From assembly GCA_021772915.1 (NCBI GenBank), contig JAJFLB010000014.1:62001-126000 (forward strand): a DNA stretch of 64,000 nucleotides, in the 5' to 3' direction. The notes beneath the pieces are model-generated. The model searched no databases. It saw nothing but the letters and a program-made list of their open reading frames with translations, and was not told where the DNA came from. Each line of letters starts with the position of its first letter. Positions within the stretch are counted from its first letter, which is position 1. Positions 28,446-36,163 of this stretch are shown here, piece after piece. Source of the DNA: Gammaproteobacteria bacterium (lineage in GTDB: Bacteria > Pseudomonadota > Gammaproteobacteria > Xanthomonadales > SZUA-36). The translations under genes were made by a program, and so were the position numbers.

Positions 28446-31013
28446 ATGAAACAAATTCCTAGAGACCTCCAGATACCCTATTTGCTGACCATTGTTGGTG
28501 GCGTATTGTCAGTGATCCTGGGCGCGACGGTCATGTTGGGTTGGTATACACATAATGTGATGCTGATCCAGGTTTCTGCTGTTTTTGTGCCCATGCAATT
28601 CAACACAGCCCTGGGGTTTCTACTAAGTGGACTGGGGCTGCTGGTTGTCACCCGGGAACGTCATGGCGTAGCCGGTCTGGTTATTGGTATTTCGGTAATG
28701 TCCATTGGCGCCCTGTCGTTGGTGGAATACGTTCTGGGGGTTGATCTCGGTATTGATCAGCTTCTGATGCAGCACTACATCACGGTCGAAACCTCGCATC
28801 CAGGCCGTATGGCACCCAACACGGCCCTGTGCTTTGTTCTGGTTGGTACTGCTTTAGCGTTCTTCTGCACCATGGCAAGAGAGTCGAAATCCTCCGTATA
28901 TTCAGCTGTATTGGGTTCGTTGATTTTGGGGTTGGGTTGTGCCGGCCTGGTTGGTTATGCAGTCGGCTTTGAAGCGGCCTATGGATGGGGTGGATTCACC
29001 CGTATGGCTGTCCACACGTCGAGTGGTTTCATGCTTCTCGGGGTGGCCGTTATCGGCCTTGCCTGGCACCGGAGCATCTTCAGGTCTTCGCGCTTACCCA
29101 CTTGGTTTCCGCTACTGATTGGACTTGGTGTTGCGACGATCACGACCAGTTTGTGGCAGGCGCTTGATTTTCGGGAAACTCAATTGGTGATGCAATACGG
29201 CCTCGCCGATGAAGTGTATTTCTTCGACGAAGTGTTATTGGCCGTCGGCATCGTGATAGCGGTCGCGCTTTCTTTGACTGTGTATCATGCCCAGGCGAAT
29301 AGAACTCGGGGACAAGCAGCCGAGGCGGCAAATCGCAGGCTTTCAGTTGAAATTGATGAGCACAAACGGGCAGTCGTGAATTGGCGAGAAAGTGAAAGGA
29401 GACTTCGCCGAGTAGTCACAGACGCTCCTGTGCCGATTATGATTCATGCTGAGGATGGTGAAGTGCTGAATATTAGCAACGTATGGACAGAACTCAGTGG
29501 CTATACCCACGCCGAAATCCCAACCATCTCCGAATGGACTAAGAAGGCATACAGAACTGGTGGAATCCTCGAAGAATCGAGGGAGAGGATTAAAGCACTT
29601 TACGACATCAAAAAAAATGAAGGTGAGGGGGAGTATTACATCACCACAAAAAGCGGGAAACCGGTAACCTGGGATTTCCGCTCAAGCCCACTGGGTAAAA
29701 CGCCGGATGGTCGTTCTCTCATTATTTCTATGGCAATGGACATTACCGACCGTGCACGGGCAGAGGAAGAACTGGAAATTCACCGCGAGCATCTTGAAGA
29801 GTTGGTGGAAGAGCGCACCACACAATTAGAAATGGCTCTGAAAGATGCGGAAGTAGCCAGCGAATCTAAGAGTGCCTTCCTAGCCAACATGAGCCATGAA
29901 ATCCGCACACCCATGAATGCCATTATCGGCTTGACCCATTTGCTTCAGACCGGCAATCCCACGCAGGAGCAAGCGCAACAACTGACCAAGATCGATGACT
30001 CTGCCGGGCACCTGCTGTCCATTATCAATGACATCCTGGATTTGTCTAAGATCGAGGCGGGAAAACTCAGTCTGGAATATGCAGATTTCCACCTGGACGC
30101 GATTTTCGACCATATCCAATCGATGTTCAAAGAGCAGGCTAAGACCAATGACGTGGCCATTGAAGTGGACCGGAACGACGTACCCCAGTTTCTCAATGGT
30201 GATTTGACCCACTTGCGCCAGGCTCTGCTCAACTATGTGAGTAACGCCATCAAGTTCACCGACAAGGGGACCGTCTTCCTGCGTGCCAAAATACTGGAAG
30301 AGAATGATGACGGAATTCTGGTGCGCTTCGAGGTAGAAGACACAGGCATCGGCATCGCACCAGACAAGCTATCCGTCTTGTTTAAGGCATTTGAGCAAGC
30401 TGATGTGTCGACAACACGCATATACGGTGGCACTGGATTAGGGCTGACTATCACTCGGCGTCTGGCGGAATTGATGGGCGGCGAGGTGGGAGTTGAGAGT
30501 GAACTGGGTCGGGGCAGTACATTTTGGTTCACCGCTCGGCTTACCCGTGGCAAAAGCACGCCGCGGGTGGCACCGACCAAGGAGGTGGCGGGCGCTGAGG
30601 TACTGCTGCAAACCCAACATGCCGGTTCGCACATCTTACTGGTAGAAGACAATCTCATTAATCGCGAAGTGGCAGTTGCAGTGCTGAATGGCGCGGGGTT
30701 GGTTATGGATACGGCGAAAGATGGTGTGGAGGCAGTGGCAATGGTGCGCACCACTACTTATGACTTGATCCTGATGGATGTTCAGATGCCTCGAATGGAC
30801 GGCTTGGAAGCAACGCGTTTGATCCGTTCCATGTCATACATGCCCGGCATCACCACCGACGTGCCCATCCTCGCGATGACAGCCAATGTGTTTCCAGAAG
30901 ACCGTCAAGCCTGTCTGGCTGCTGGTATGAATGACTTTGTCGCCAAACCCTTTGATCTGGACAATCTTTTCTCAACGATTGTCAAGTGGCTACCAAAGCA
31001 GGCAGAAGTATAG
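28446..31013 (+). CDS. Hybrid sensor histidine kinase (8 TM, PAS, HisKA, HATPase, REC)
   Basis: Inner-membrane sensor of 855 aa. About eight hydrophobic segments (residues 10-280), a PAS domain (about 315-440), a coiled coil, HisKA with the phosphorylated His in [11 protein letters not shown] (about 484), HATPase with N box [13 protein letters not shown]1 EDTGIGIA and G2 GGTGLGLTI, and a C-terminal receiver (about 728-850) with LVEDN and the phosphoacceptor Asp in LILMDVQMP (about 777). It lacks its own Hpt domain, so phosphate must pass to a separate Hpt protein; one is encoded at 33282-33632. The signal is unknown. Start ATG 28446 is 119 bases past the repeat. Confidence 0.92.
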   Translation: MKQIPRDLQIPYLLTIVGGVLSVILGATVMLGWYTHNVMLIQVSAVFVPMQFNTALGFLLSGLGLLVVTRERHGVAGLVIGISVMSIGALSLVEYVLGVDLGIDQLLMQHYITVETSHPGRMAPNTALCFVLVGTALAFFCTMARESKSSVYSAVLGSLILGLGCAGLVGYAVGFEAAYGWGGFTRMAVHTSSGFMLLGVAVIGLAWHRSIFRSSRLPTWFPLLIGLGVATITTSLWQALDFRETQLVMQYGLADEVYFFDEVLLAVGIVIAVALSLTVYHAQANRTRGQAAEAANRRLSVEIDEHKRAVVNWRESERRLRRVVTDAPVPIMIHAEDGEVLNISNVWTELSGYTHAEIPTISEWTKKAYRTGGILEESRERIKALYDIKKNEGEGEYYITTKSGKPVTWDFRSSPLGKTPDGRSLIISMAMDITDRARAEEELEIHREHLEELVEERTTQLEMALKDAEVASESKSAFLANMSHEIRTPMNAIIGLTHLLQTGNPTQEQAQQLTKIDDSAGHLLSIINDILDLSKIEAGKLSLEYADFHLDAIFDHIQSMFKEQAKTNDVAIEVDRNDVPQFLNGDLTHLRQALLNYVSNAIKFTDKGTVFLRAKILEENDDGILVRFEVEDTGIGIAPDKLSVLFKAFEQADVSTTRIYGGTGLGLTITRRLAELMGGEVGVESELGRGSTFWFTARLTRGKSTPRVAPTKEVAGAEVLLQTQHAGSHILLVEDNLINREVAVAVLNGAGLVMDTAKDGVEAVAMVRTTTYDLILMDVQMPRMDGLEATRLIRSMSYMPGITTDVPILAMTANVFPEDRQACLAAGMNDFVAKPFDLDNLFSTIVKWLPKQAEV

Positions 31014-31060
31014 CGACTACTCAGCGGTCAAGAGAACGGGTGTCGGTTACCGTCTCCGTC

Positions 31061-32704
31061 TTAACGAATTTGTCTATGCCAGTTACTGACCAGTTGCTCG
31101 ACATCCACTTCTTGGCTCTCTCTGCCCCATTTTTCACCAAAGTCGACGTCCCGCGAGTTGGGTGGTGGATTGGGGAGGTTGATGTGAAAACGCACCGGCA
31201 TCGGTACTGCCGCACCCATGGCCACGACCTCTCCACGGCTGAGTGCAGTGAGTGATGCTAAAGTGCCACGGGCCGCATCCGGCACCATTGCACGCAGATA
31301 TTCCTGGTCGTCGGGGTTGGAAATACGCAGACACAGGAAGGTCCCGCATTGTGCCAGCACACTTTCAGACAATTCAGCCGGACGCTGACTGACGACGCAT
31401 AAGCCGACACCATACTTACGTCCGGCTTTGGCAATATGCTCCATGGTACGACGTGCTTCCTTGAAACGCGTGCCGCTCTCACGCGGAATGTACTGCTGCG
31501 CCTCTTCACATACCAACCAGATTGGGAACTCCAGACATTTTGGATTCCAGAAATTGAACTCAAACGCCAGTCGCCCGATCAAGGCTGCCACCGTGGGTGC
31601 CACGTCATAGGGGACCGCGCTCAGGTTGAGTACCGTGACATTGGCTTTGGGTTCACCCAGACCGACAAAATCCTGCATAAGATCCACCAGCGTGTCGGTG
31701 GACGTGCGGACCTTTGGATTGAGCATGAAATCGTAACGGCTGTCATTCATCATGCTGTGCAGACGAACCAACAGGTGATCAAACTTTCCAAACAAAGGTC
31801 CCTTGGTGCGACCAAAATCATCAGTTGCCTCATTGGCAACTGTTAACTTCTCCCGGAGTTCGTCTAACGAGAAATAGACGGGTGAATCCAGTGTGATATG
31901 ACCAAGGCTTCTATCCCGGTTGGACTCAATTCTCAATTCACGTAAAACATCACGGAAGAATGCCAGTTGCAAAGGTGCGTGGATGTCTTCTTTGTTTACG
32001 AATAGTTCAGCCAGATCGGAGTAGGTTAAAAGCCAATAGGGGATTTCAAGTTCAAGCGCATCCAAACAACGTACCTGGTTGGGCGGAAACGGGGATGATG
32101 CAGAGTCGTCGGTTTTCTTACTACCGTATTCGCCATGCATGTCCATGATGATGATATGTGCATTAGGCATGCAACGCAGTGCAGATTGGATAAGGCTCGT
32201 TAATGTCCAGGATTTACCCGAGCCGGTCTGACCCAGTATAGCTGTGGGTCTGCCAAAAAAGTTTGACGCGTCAAGATATACATCTACAGATTCAAAAGAA
32301 CTCAGTTTGCCAACATTGTAATTCGCGTCGCTGAAGTCGGAAAACACTCTTTCCAGCGTCCAGTTCGAAGCGGCAATCAGCTCGGCACCAACGGTTGGGT
32401 AGTGTTTGATGCCGCGCTCGAAATCACCATTGCGGTCGAATTGACCGATTGGCGTGAGCTGGATCTTGTGGACATCCGTGCTACCCAAAGATGTTTCTGT
32501 CCACATACGCTCGACTATGCACAGAACTTCGGTTTTGGACTGTCTGACCATCAAGTAAGAGCCAATCTGACCCACGCGGACCTTGTCCATGCCGATCATC
32601 CTTTCGGAGGCGAAACCTTCCGGCGTATCGTCCAATATGGCAATGAAGTACTCGCCGGTGGCCTCAACCAGGTGGCCGAGTACGCTGCTTTCTTTGTTTT
32701 CCAT
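31061..32704 (-). CDS. HerA-like DNA translocase ATPase (DUF87), no visible partner
   Basis: FtsK/HerA-class hexameric ATPase. It has an N-terminal HAS-barrel-like segment (VLGHLVEAT..., about residues 5-110), Walker A ILGQTGSGKSWTL (about 162), DMHGEYG, Walker B WLVCEEAQQY (about 400), the arginine-bearing VSQRPAE and the C-terminal ISNPDDQEY. ATG 32704 has AGGAA upstream; a TTG at 32722 is the alternative. HerA usually works with the NurA nuclease, or in anti-phage systems with SIR2 or DUF4297-type effectors, but its neighbours here are a kinase and an Hpt gene, so either the partner is elsewhere or it acts alone. Confidence 0.88.
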   Translation of the reverse strand: MENKESSVLGHLVEATGEYFIAILDDTPEGFASERMIGMDKVRVGQIGSYLMVRQSKTEVLCIVERMWTETSLGSTDVHKIQLTPIGQFDRNGDFERGIKHYPTVGAELIAASNWTLERVFSDFSDANYNVGKLSSFESVDVYLDASNFFGRPTAILGQTGSGKSWTLTSLIQSALRCMPNAHIIIMDMHGEYGSKKTDDSASSPFPPNQVRCLDALELEIPYWLLTYSDLAELFVNKEDIHAPLQLAFFRDVLRELRIESNRDRSLGHITLDSPVYFSLDELREKLTVANEATDDFGRTKGPLFGKFDHLLVRLHSMMNDSRYDFMLNPKVRTSTDTLVDLMQDFVGLGEPKANVTVLNLSAVPYDVAPTVAALIGRLAFEFNFWNPKCLEFPIWLVCEEAQQYIPRESGTRFKEARRTMEHIAKAGRKYGVGLCVVSQRPAELSESVLAQCGTFLCLRISNPDDQEYLRAMVPDAARGTLASLTALSRGEVVAMGAAVPMPVRFHINLPNPPPNSRDVDFGEKWGRESQEVDVEQLVSNWHRQIR

Positions 32705-33063
32705 ACTGACAGGTTCCTGCAAGCCAGCTTCACCGCATGTCAGCGGGGTTTCTGATTGTCTTGTGTTCCCATTCCCAAACCGACCGTCAATTGTAATTGT
32801 CGATCCCTGTTGGGAGAGTACGCATAAGCCGCACGTAGCACAAGCCAGGTAAAATTAAGCACATGCGGATAGCAATGACCCAGGACAATACTGTGTGCCT
32901 GACTGGTACTCTAGCTGGATGAGATGGCATTGACGGGCATGCAGGACAGGCTAGACGCAGAATTGGAGAATTGTTGGGGACTTCTGAATGGCCTGAAATG
33001 ACGGATTGCTCCTGTCGATGACCTCAAGCGGTGCAAAACTTTGGTTTTAGGCTATAGTTAGAT

Positions 33064-33188
33064 GTACAGGTGCACCTAGTCTGGAAGAAACAATTAGATT
33101 GGTGCTGAATTGAGTGACAATTGATTGGTATTTTGGGGGCACAAGAAAGGGAGTAAGAGAGCCAGGGCTGTGCCCTGGCTTTTTTTTT
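33064..33188 (+). ncRNA. Candidate small RNA ending in a strong terminator
   Basis: About 125 nt from just after a CTATAGTTAG -10-like element (33052-33061) to the poly-T tract. It contains GGA in loop-like positions (CTGGAAG, AGGGAGT) and an AGGTGCACCT palindrome. There is no ORF with a ribosome site. The promoter lacks a clear -35. The call rests on the orphan terminator; expression is unverified. Confidence 0.4.
33160..33188 (+). terminator. Strong orphan intrinsic terminator
   Basis: AGCCAGGGC and GCCCTGGCT form a perfect 9-bp stem with loop TGT, running into nine T. The flanking genes are both on the minus strand, so it must end an unannotated plus-strand transcript. Confidence 0.9.
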
Positions 33189-33281
33189 GTGCGTACTGCC
33201 TGGCGTCTAAAGTTCAGGTCGTAACCAGCAGAAACTTTTCATCGCTATACAGCAGCACTTTATCCTGTTGGCAATGGCGGC

Positions 33282-33632
33282 CTAGAGCATAGCGATATAG
33301 TTTTTTACTCTTTCAAGCTCGGGACGCAATGCTTCGGCCAACCTGTCGATTTCCAGCCAGTTATCTTCACCACCTGCAACTTCCAGGGCCAGGCATAAGT
33401 CAGCCAGTTTATTTGCGCCGACAGTGCGGGCAGATGACTTGAACTTGTGGGCCTGGAACTTCACCTGAGCCGCATCTCGTTGTCCAAATGCTGTTTCAAA
33501 GTCGGCGGCAATTTCTTCGCTCTGGCCGACAAACTTCTGCAAAATATTTTTTGTTGAGGCTGCATCATCTCCGAAAATCGCTGCCAGTGCAGCTGGATCG
33601 ACCGCGCTGTTTTCAGATTCTTCGCTCTGCAT
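33282..33632 (-). CDS. Stand-alone Hpt phosphotransfer protein
   Basis: 116 aa, all helical. The Hpt signature AHKFKSSARTVGA places the phosphoacceptor at His62. It carries phosphate between the receiver of a hybrid kinase and a terminal response regulator. The hybrid kinase at 28446-31013 has no Hpt of its own, so this is its likely partner, although the genes are on opposite strands and separated by the HerA-like gene. Start ATG 33632; a TTG-initiated frame overlapping from 33679 is a shadow. Confidence 0.88.
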   Translation of the reverse strand: MQSEESENSAVDPAALAAIFGDDAASTKNILQKFVGQSEEIAADFETAFGQRDAAQVKFQAHKFKSSARTVGANKLADLCLALEVAGGEDNWLEIDRLAEALRPELERVKNYIAML

Positions 33633-33838
33633 ACCATCTGTCCTCTTATCGTGATGGGTGGCTCACCTGATGGTACCACAGGTGGAACACAATCAGCCGG
33701 TCATGCAGCCCTTTTTGAGAAGGATTTTGCCTACAGAGAGACGTGAGTTTGACTGGCGATCGAGCGTTCTAAGAACCGCTATTTTAATCATTGCTGCAAC
33801 ATTAGGATATCTAATCAGGGCTTAAAGGGAGAAAAAGG

Positions 33839-34123
33839 ATGAAAAGGTCAGTTCTGATTGTGTTTCTGGTTTTGCTGTCCGCCTCGGCAACCGGCGAAAG
33901 TTTGCGCTGCAGGGGGCAGGTAGTAAAAGTGGGTGATTCAGCAAATACTTTAGTCAGAAAGTGTGGCAATCCACTTCGTAAATACAGCAGCAAGGAAACC
34001 ATTTCCGATGGCGGTCGCCGTTCCTTGACGGGTGTGTCTAATTGGGTTTACGCCCGTGGTGGAAAAAAAGACATGATTGTTTCCGTTCGAAGCGGGTCAG
34101 TTGTCAAGATTCATGCGGACTAG
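33839..34123 (+). CDS. Small exported DUF2845 protein
   Basis: 94 aa. Signal peptide (residues 1-19, MKRSVLIVFLVLLSASATG), then SLRCRGQVVKVGDSANTLVRKCGNP, the two-Cys pattern of DUF2845. The cysteines could form a disulfide in the periplasm. GGGAGAAAAAGG precedes the ATG. Function of the family is unknown. Followed 181 bases later by another exported protein gene on the same strand. Confidence 0.8.
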   Translation: MKRSVLIVFLVLLSASATGESLRCRGQVVKVGDSANTLVRKCGNPLRKYSSKETISDGGRRSLTGVSNWVYARGGKKDMIVSVRSGSVVKIHAD

Positions 34124-34304
34124 TCCAAGTCCTTTGGGTCAGGGCTTCATGCCGAGCGGCTCCGCACAACAATATTGGAACAAACAGATGCCGTCACGGT
34201 AGAGAGCAAAGTGCTGGTTACTGGCTTTTTTGGCCGATCAGGAATAAAGTGGTCTGAATGTTTAAAAATGCACCACAAGTCACCCCCCAAAAAGGAGCGG
34301 AGCC

Positions 34305-35222
34305 ATGCCAGCAACTAGAATTTTACTGAGGTTGTTACTTCTACTTGCATGTCTGATATTGATTACGGATACCGGCCTAGCCAAATCCAAGGCAAAGAAA
34401 GGTGGAGCCAATACAGATATCAGCGAGCTGACCCAATGCGGCGCGCCCATTGGAACGGCAGCACTGGTAGAAACAGAGAATCCGTACTATGCACACTACG
34501 GTTTGCCGAGTCCCATACCGCTGGTGAAGCTGATGATGGCTCGTAGCGGGTGCTTTAAGGTCGTCAGCAGGGGCAGTACTTCTGCGGCCCTCAAAGCAGA
34601 GCGGGCGATGGCCCGGGATGGCGAGATGCAGAAAGGTTCCAACCTGGGCGGCGGGCAGATGGCCGCAGCAGATTTTGTGATTGTTGCGGAGATCATTAAC
34701 AAAGACGCTGATGCCGGTGGTGGTGGTGCAGGCCTGGGTGGTTTGCTCCCCGGAAAGGCGGGTGTAATTGGCGGTCTGTTCAAAAGCAAAAAACTCGAAG
34801 CCCAAGTGATGCTTACCTTGACAAACGTTCGCACCAGCGTGCAGGAAGCAATTGCTCAAGGCAGTGCAACCAAGAAAGATTTAAAGATAGGTGGATTTGG
34901 CTGGATTGGTGGAGTAGCGGGTGGTGGTGGCACCTATGAAAGCACAGACATTGGAAAGATCGTGGCGGTGGCGTTTACGGACGCACATAATGATCTTGTA
35001 AATCAGTTGGGAGCGGTTTCCAACGCCAATGTGGACAACGCCGGTTATGTCACTGCAGCCAATGTACAGTTTAGGTCAGGGCCCTCACCCAAGGCGCCCT
35101 CAATGGCAACCCTGTACGAGGGTACAAGCGTTAGTCCAACAGGTGTTAAGAACGGTGCATGGTGGGAAGTCGAGGCACTAGGAAAAACCGGTTGGGTGCA
35201 CTCAGACTATATTACACGTTAG
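34305..35222 (+). CDS. Exported CsgG-like protein with C-terminal SH3 domain
   Basis: 305 aa. The signal peptide is about residues 1-26 (cut near GLAKS). The middle (about 45-235) looks like a CsgG/HfaB-type fold: IGTAALVE, LMMARSGCFKVVSRG, DFVIVAEI, and a Gly-rich stretch. A bacterial SH3 domain (about 248-305, ANVQFRSGPSPKAP to GWVHSDYIT) may bind peptidoglycan. No lipobox Cys is present, so unlike CsgG it is probably not a lipoprotein. AAAGGAGCGG lies just before ATG 34305. Role unknown; likely envelope-associated. Confidence 0.72.
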   Translation: MPATRILLRLLLLLACLILITDTGLAKSKAKKGGANTDISELTQCGAPIGTAALVETENPYYAHYGLPSPIPLVKLMMARSGCFKVVSRGSTSAALKAERAMARDGEMQKGSNLGGGQMAAADFVIVAEIINKDADAGGGGAGLGGLLPGKAGVIGGLFKSKKLEAQVMLTLTNVRTSVQEAIAQGSATKKDLKIGGFGWIGGVAGGGGTYESTDIGKIVAVAFTDAHNDLVNQLGAVSNANVDNAGYVTAANVQFRSGPSPKAPSMATLYEGTSVSPTGVKNGAWWEVEALGKTGWVHSDYITR

Positions 35223-35372
35223 GAGCCCGTCTGGTTATATACGTCACCGATCGTGTGTTGGTGGCTATTGATTAAGCCCGGACGAAAATGCAGATTTGAT
35301 GAACTTTCTGTAGGAATTTTGCCCGCGTGGACAAAACTGTCATTACGGCATCGACTTATGCTGTTTCGATGA

Positions 35373-35382
35373 CTATAGTTAG
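35373..35382 (+). promoter_or_regulatory. Possible -10 element of the response-regulator gene
   Basis: CTATAGTTAG here is identical to the element before the candidate small RNA (33052-33061). It lies 64 bases before the regulator ATG. No convincing -35 is present, so it may need an activator. Confidence 0.3.
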
Positions 35383-35446
35383 GTAAGGGAAAGGGTTACA
35401 ACGAGGGATCAATAATTTCGAGAGGATCAAACCAAAGGGGGGAATC

Positions 35447-36124
35447 ATGATCCAGGTACTCATCATAGACGACCAAGCGCTGGTCAGAACAGGGCTGCGG
35501 CATATTCTTGCTCAATGCAGTGCCATCACAGATATCAGGGAAGCAACTCCGACGGAGAAAGACCTCGCGCGTAGCAGAAAACTTTGTCTGGATGTTATTT
35601 TGCTTAGCGTAAACCTACCCGGGTTCACCGGTTTTGGAATGACTCGCAAACTCAAACGCCAACATCCAGGTGCGGGGATAATCATACTGGCAGAACATGC
35701 TAACGCTCCGTATCCAAAGCGATTGTTGAATGCAGGTGCAAGTGGTTATCTGACCCGGGATTGTGAAGCAAGGGAGTTGCTTGAAGCGATTAAAACCGTG
35801 GCGAGCGGGCAACGTTACATTGGCAGCAAGGCTGCCAGGCAACTTGCGTTGTCCATATTACCCGGAAGGGTAGATTCACCATTTGAGGAGCTCTCTGCAC
35901 GGGAAATGGAGGTCATGTTGAAACTGACCGCGGGCCGAAGAATACCGGATATCGCTTCTTTGATGTGCCTGAGTCCAAAAACGGTGTCCACCTACAAGTA
36001 CCGGATTCTGGACAAACTGGGGGCGCGCAGTGAGGTGGAACTGATGCGCATGGCCATGCGCTATGGCCTGGTGAAAGCCGAAGGAATGATGGGCTCGCAG
36101 GTTTGCGAAGAGGGGACGAGCTAA
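35447..36124 (+). CDS. GacA/UvrY-like regulator with a degenerate receiver domain
   Basis: 225 aa NarL/GacA-type architecture: receiver (1-120) and LuxR-type helix-turn-helix (about 150-215: LSAREMEVMLKLTAGRRIPDIASLM, LSPKTVSTYKYRI). Length, the QRYIGSKAARQLAL linker and the SPFEELSARE segment match GacA/UvrY. However, the phosphoacceptor Asp54 is Ser (VILLSVNLPG), the switch Thr82 is Ala (IIILAEH), and Lys104 is Arg (GYLTRD); only the Asp8-Asp9 acid pair remains. Phosphorylation is therefore unlikely and the protein may act constitutively or by a ligand. GacA/UvrY normally precedes uvrC; here it does not. AAAGGGGGGAA is the ribosome site. Confidence 0.85.
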   Translation: MIQVLIIDDQALVRTGLRHILAQCSAITDIREATPTEKDLARSRKLCLDVILLSVNLPGFTGFGMTRKLKRQHPGAGIIILAEHANAPYPKRLLNAGASGYLTRDCEARELLEAIKTVASGQRYIGSKAARQLALSILPGRVDSPFEELSAREMEVMLKLTAGRRIPDIASLMCLSPKTVSTYKYRILDKLGARSEVELMRMAMRYGLVKAEGMMGSQVCEEGTS

Positions 36125-36133
36125 CTCGTCCCC
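36112..36133 (+). terminator. Hairpin overlapping the regulator stop codon
   Basis: GGGGACGAG and CTCGTCCCC form a 9-bp stem around CTAA, which contains part of the TAA stop. The tail ACAGTTTCTT is only moderately T-rich. Likely an intrinsic terminator facing rne. Confidence 0.6.
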
Positions 36134-36163
36134 ACAGTTTCTTAGGGGTGCAGTTTCTTCGAT

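Larger units (their letters stand above)
32705..33281. other. 577-base gene-free stretch between HerA-like gene and hpt
   Basis: No ORF here resembles a protein; short frames are low-complexity shadows. The left part is the HerA-like 5' region. The right part holds a TATAGT-like -10 (33053-33058) and a strong plus-strand terminator (33160-33188) with no coding gene ahead of it, annotated separately as a candidate small RNA. Confidence 0.6.
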
